Source: Clostridiales bacterium (GTDB lineage: Bacteria; Bacillota; Clostridia; Lachnospirales; WRAX01). Taken from it: DNA of 5,276 nucleotides. Under the pieces are notes generated by a model. The model was not told where the DNA came from, ran no database searches, and was given only the letters and a program-made list of their open reading frames with translations. Each line of letters opens with the position of its first letter. Position 1 is the stretch's first letter. The position numbers and the translations under genes are program-made. The stretch lies in contig JAITMW010000069.1 in the NCBI GenBank assembly GCA_031277155.1, forward strand, positions 1-5,276, read 5' to 3'. This document shows, piece by piece, positions 4,935 to 5,276 of the stretch.

Positions 4935-5276
4935 TTGAAAAAAGCAATTTTGGCCAAAAAAATTGGCATGACGCAAGTGTTTTCCGAAAAAGGCCAGCTT
5001 ATCCCCGTCACGGTGCTTCATGCCGGGCCATGCGTGGTTGTGCAGAAGAAAACCATGGAAAACGACGGCTATAATGCCGTCCAAGTGGGCTTTTTGGACG
5101 CGCGGCAAAATGTGCGCGGCAATTATTATGTCAACAAGCCCGTCAAAGGGCATTATGACAAGGTGAAGGTGACGCCCAAGAAGGTGCTGCGCGAATTTAA
5201 GCTGGAAGATGCCGAAAATTATGAAGTTGGCGCCGAAATTAAGGCCGATATCTTTGCGCCGGGCGACAAGGTGGAT
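4935..5276 (+). CDS. rplC: 50S ribosomal protein L3, N-terminal part
   Basis: The first 114 residues of L3 (about 210 in full); the gene runs off the window in frame. It begins at TTG 4935, with the ribosome binding site AAGGAGG (4921-4927) 7 bases upstream; the next in-frame ATG would remove the conserved N-terminus. The protein starts MKKAILAKKIGMTQVFSEKG, then VIPVT-like LIPVTVLHAGPCVVVQKKT (22-40), ENDGYNAVQVGFLDA (42-56), NKPVKGHYDK (67-76), LREFKLED (85-92) and VGAEIKADIFAPGDKVD (98-114), all standard for bacterial L3. L3 binds 23S rRNA near its 3' end and is an early assembly protein. Sixty bases separate it from rpsJ; cotranscription is expected. Confidence 0.97.
   Translation, partial: MKKAILAKKIGMTQVFSEKGQLIPVTVLHAGPCVVVQKKTMENDGYNAVQVGFLDARQNVRGNYYVNKPVKGHYDKVKVTPKKVLREFKLEDAENYEVGAEIKADIFAPGDKVD

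Overview
This 5.3 kb window looks like a chromosomal segment of a Firmicutes/Clostridia-type bacterium with moderate GC. The evidence is a tRNA-Trp-specific T-box leader, strong purine-rich ribosome binding sites, two sigma-A promoters with perfect TTGACA-17-TATAAT spacing, and S10 and L3 proteins whose sequences read like clostridial versions (HKYKDSREQFEQRTHKR in S10, ENDGYNAVQVGF in L3). No mobile element, tRNA, rRNA or CRISPR array is visible.

Layout. (1) Positions 2-1470 hold the end of an iron-siderophore/heme/cobalamin-type ABC importer operon: the C-terminal part of a periplasmic-binding-like lipoprotein, translationally coupled by an ATGA overlap to a complete FecCD/BtuC-family permease. 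The ATPase gene does not follow, so it must lie upstream or elsewhere. (2) Positions 1479-1804 form a complete tryptophan T-box unit: promoter, stem I with a UGG specifier, antiterminator with a UGGC tRNA-acceptor-binding bulge, and a strong intrinsic terminator. (3) Positions 1825-3736 encode trpB and trpA, overlapping by 8 bases. (4) Positions 3733-4161 on the minus strand encode an unrecognised 142-residue protein whose stop codon overlaps that of trpA. (5) From 4258 onward the S10 ribosomal-protein operon begins: a consensus promoter, an approximately 250-base structured untranslated leader, rpsJ, and the start of rplC, which uses a TTG start codon and runs off the window.

The most striking feature is the trp unit. 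TrpB has every expected catalytic and allosteric residue. TrpA is recognisably the alpha-subunit TIM barrel but has lost both catalytic acids (the equivalents of Salmonella Glu49 and Asp60 are Gln44 and Ser55), the active-site loop 6 GVTG segment (about 15 residues deleted) and the glycine of the phosphate-binding GSAIV motif (now ESAIV). The residues that couple alpha to beta (alpha Asp56 and beta Lys167 equivalents) are kept. With no other trp biosynthesis gene adjacent and its own Trp T-box, the most economical reading is an indole-salvage tryptophan synthase: TrpB makes Trp from indole and serine, and a catalytically dead TrpA serves as an allosteric activator. The system would switch on when uncharged tRNA-Trp accumulates. 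This parallels what is known for Chlamydia trachomatis TrpBA.

A second item worth attention is the long S10 leader. It contains several helices, two kinds of short direct repeat and no convincing ORF, and could be an autoregulatory ribosomal-protein leader.
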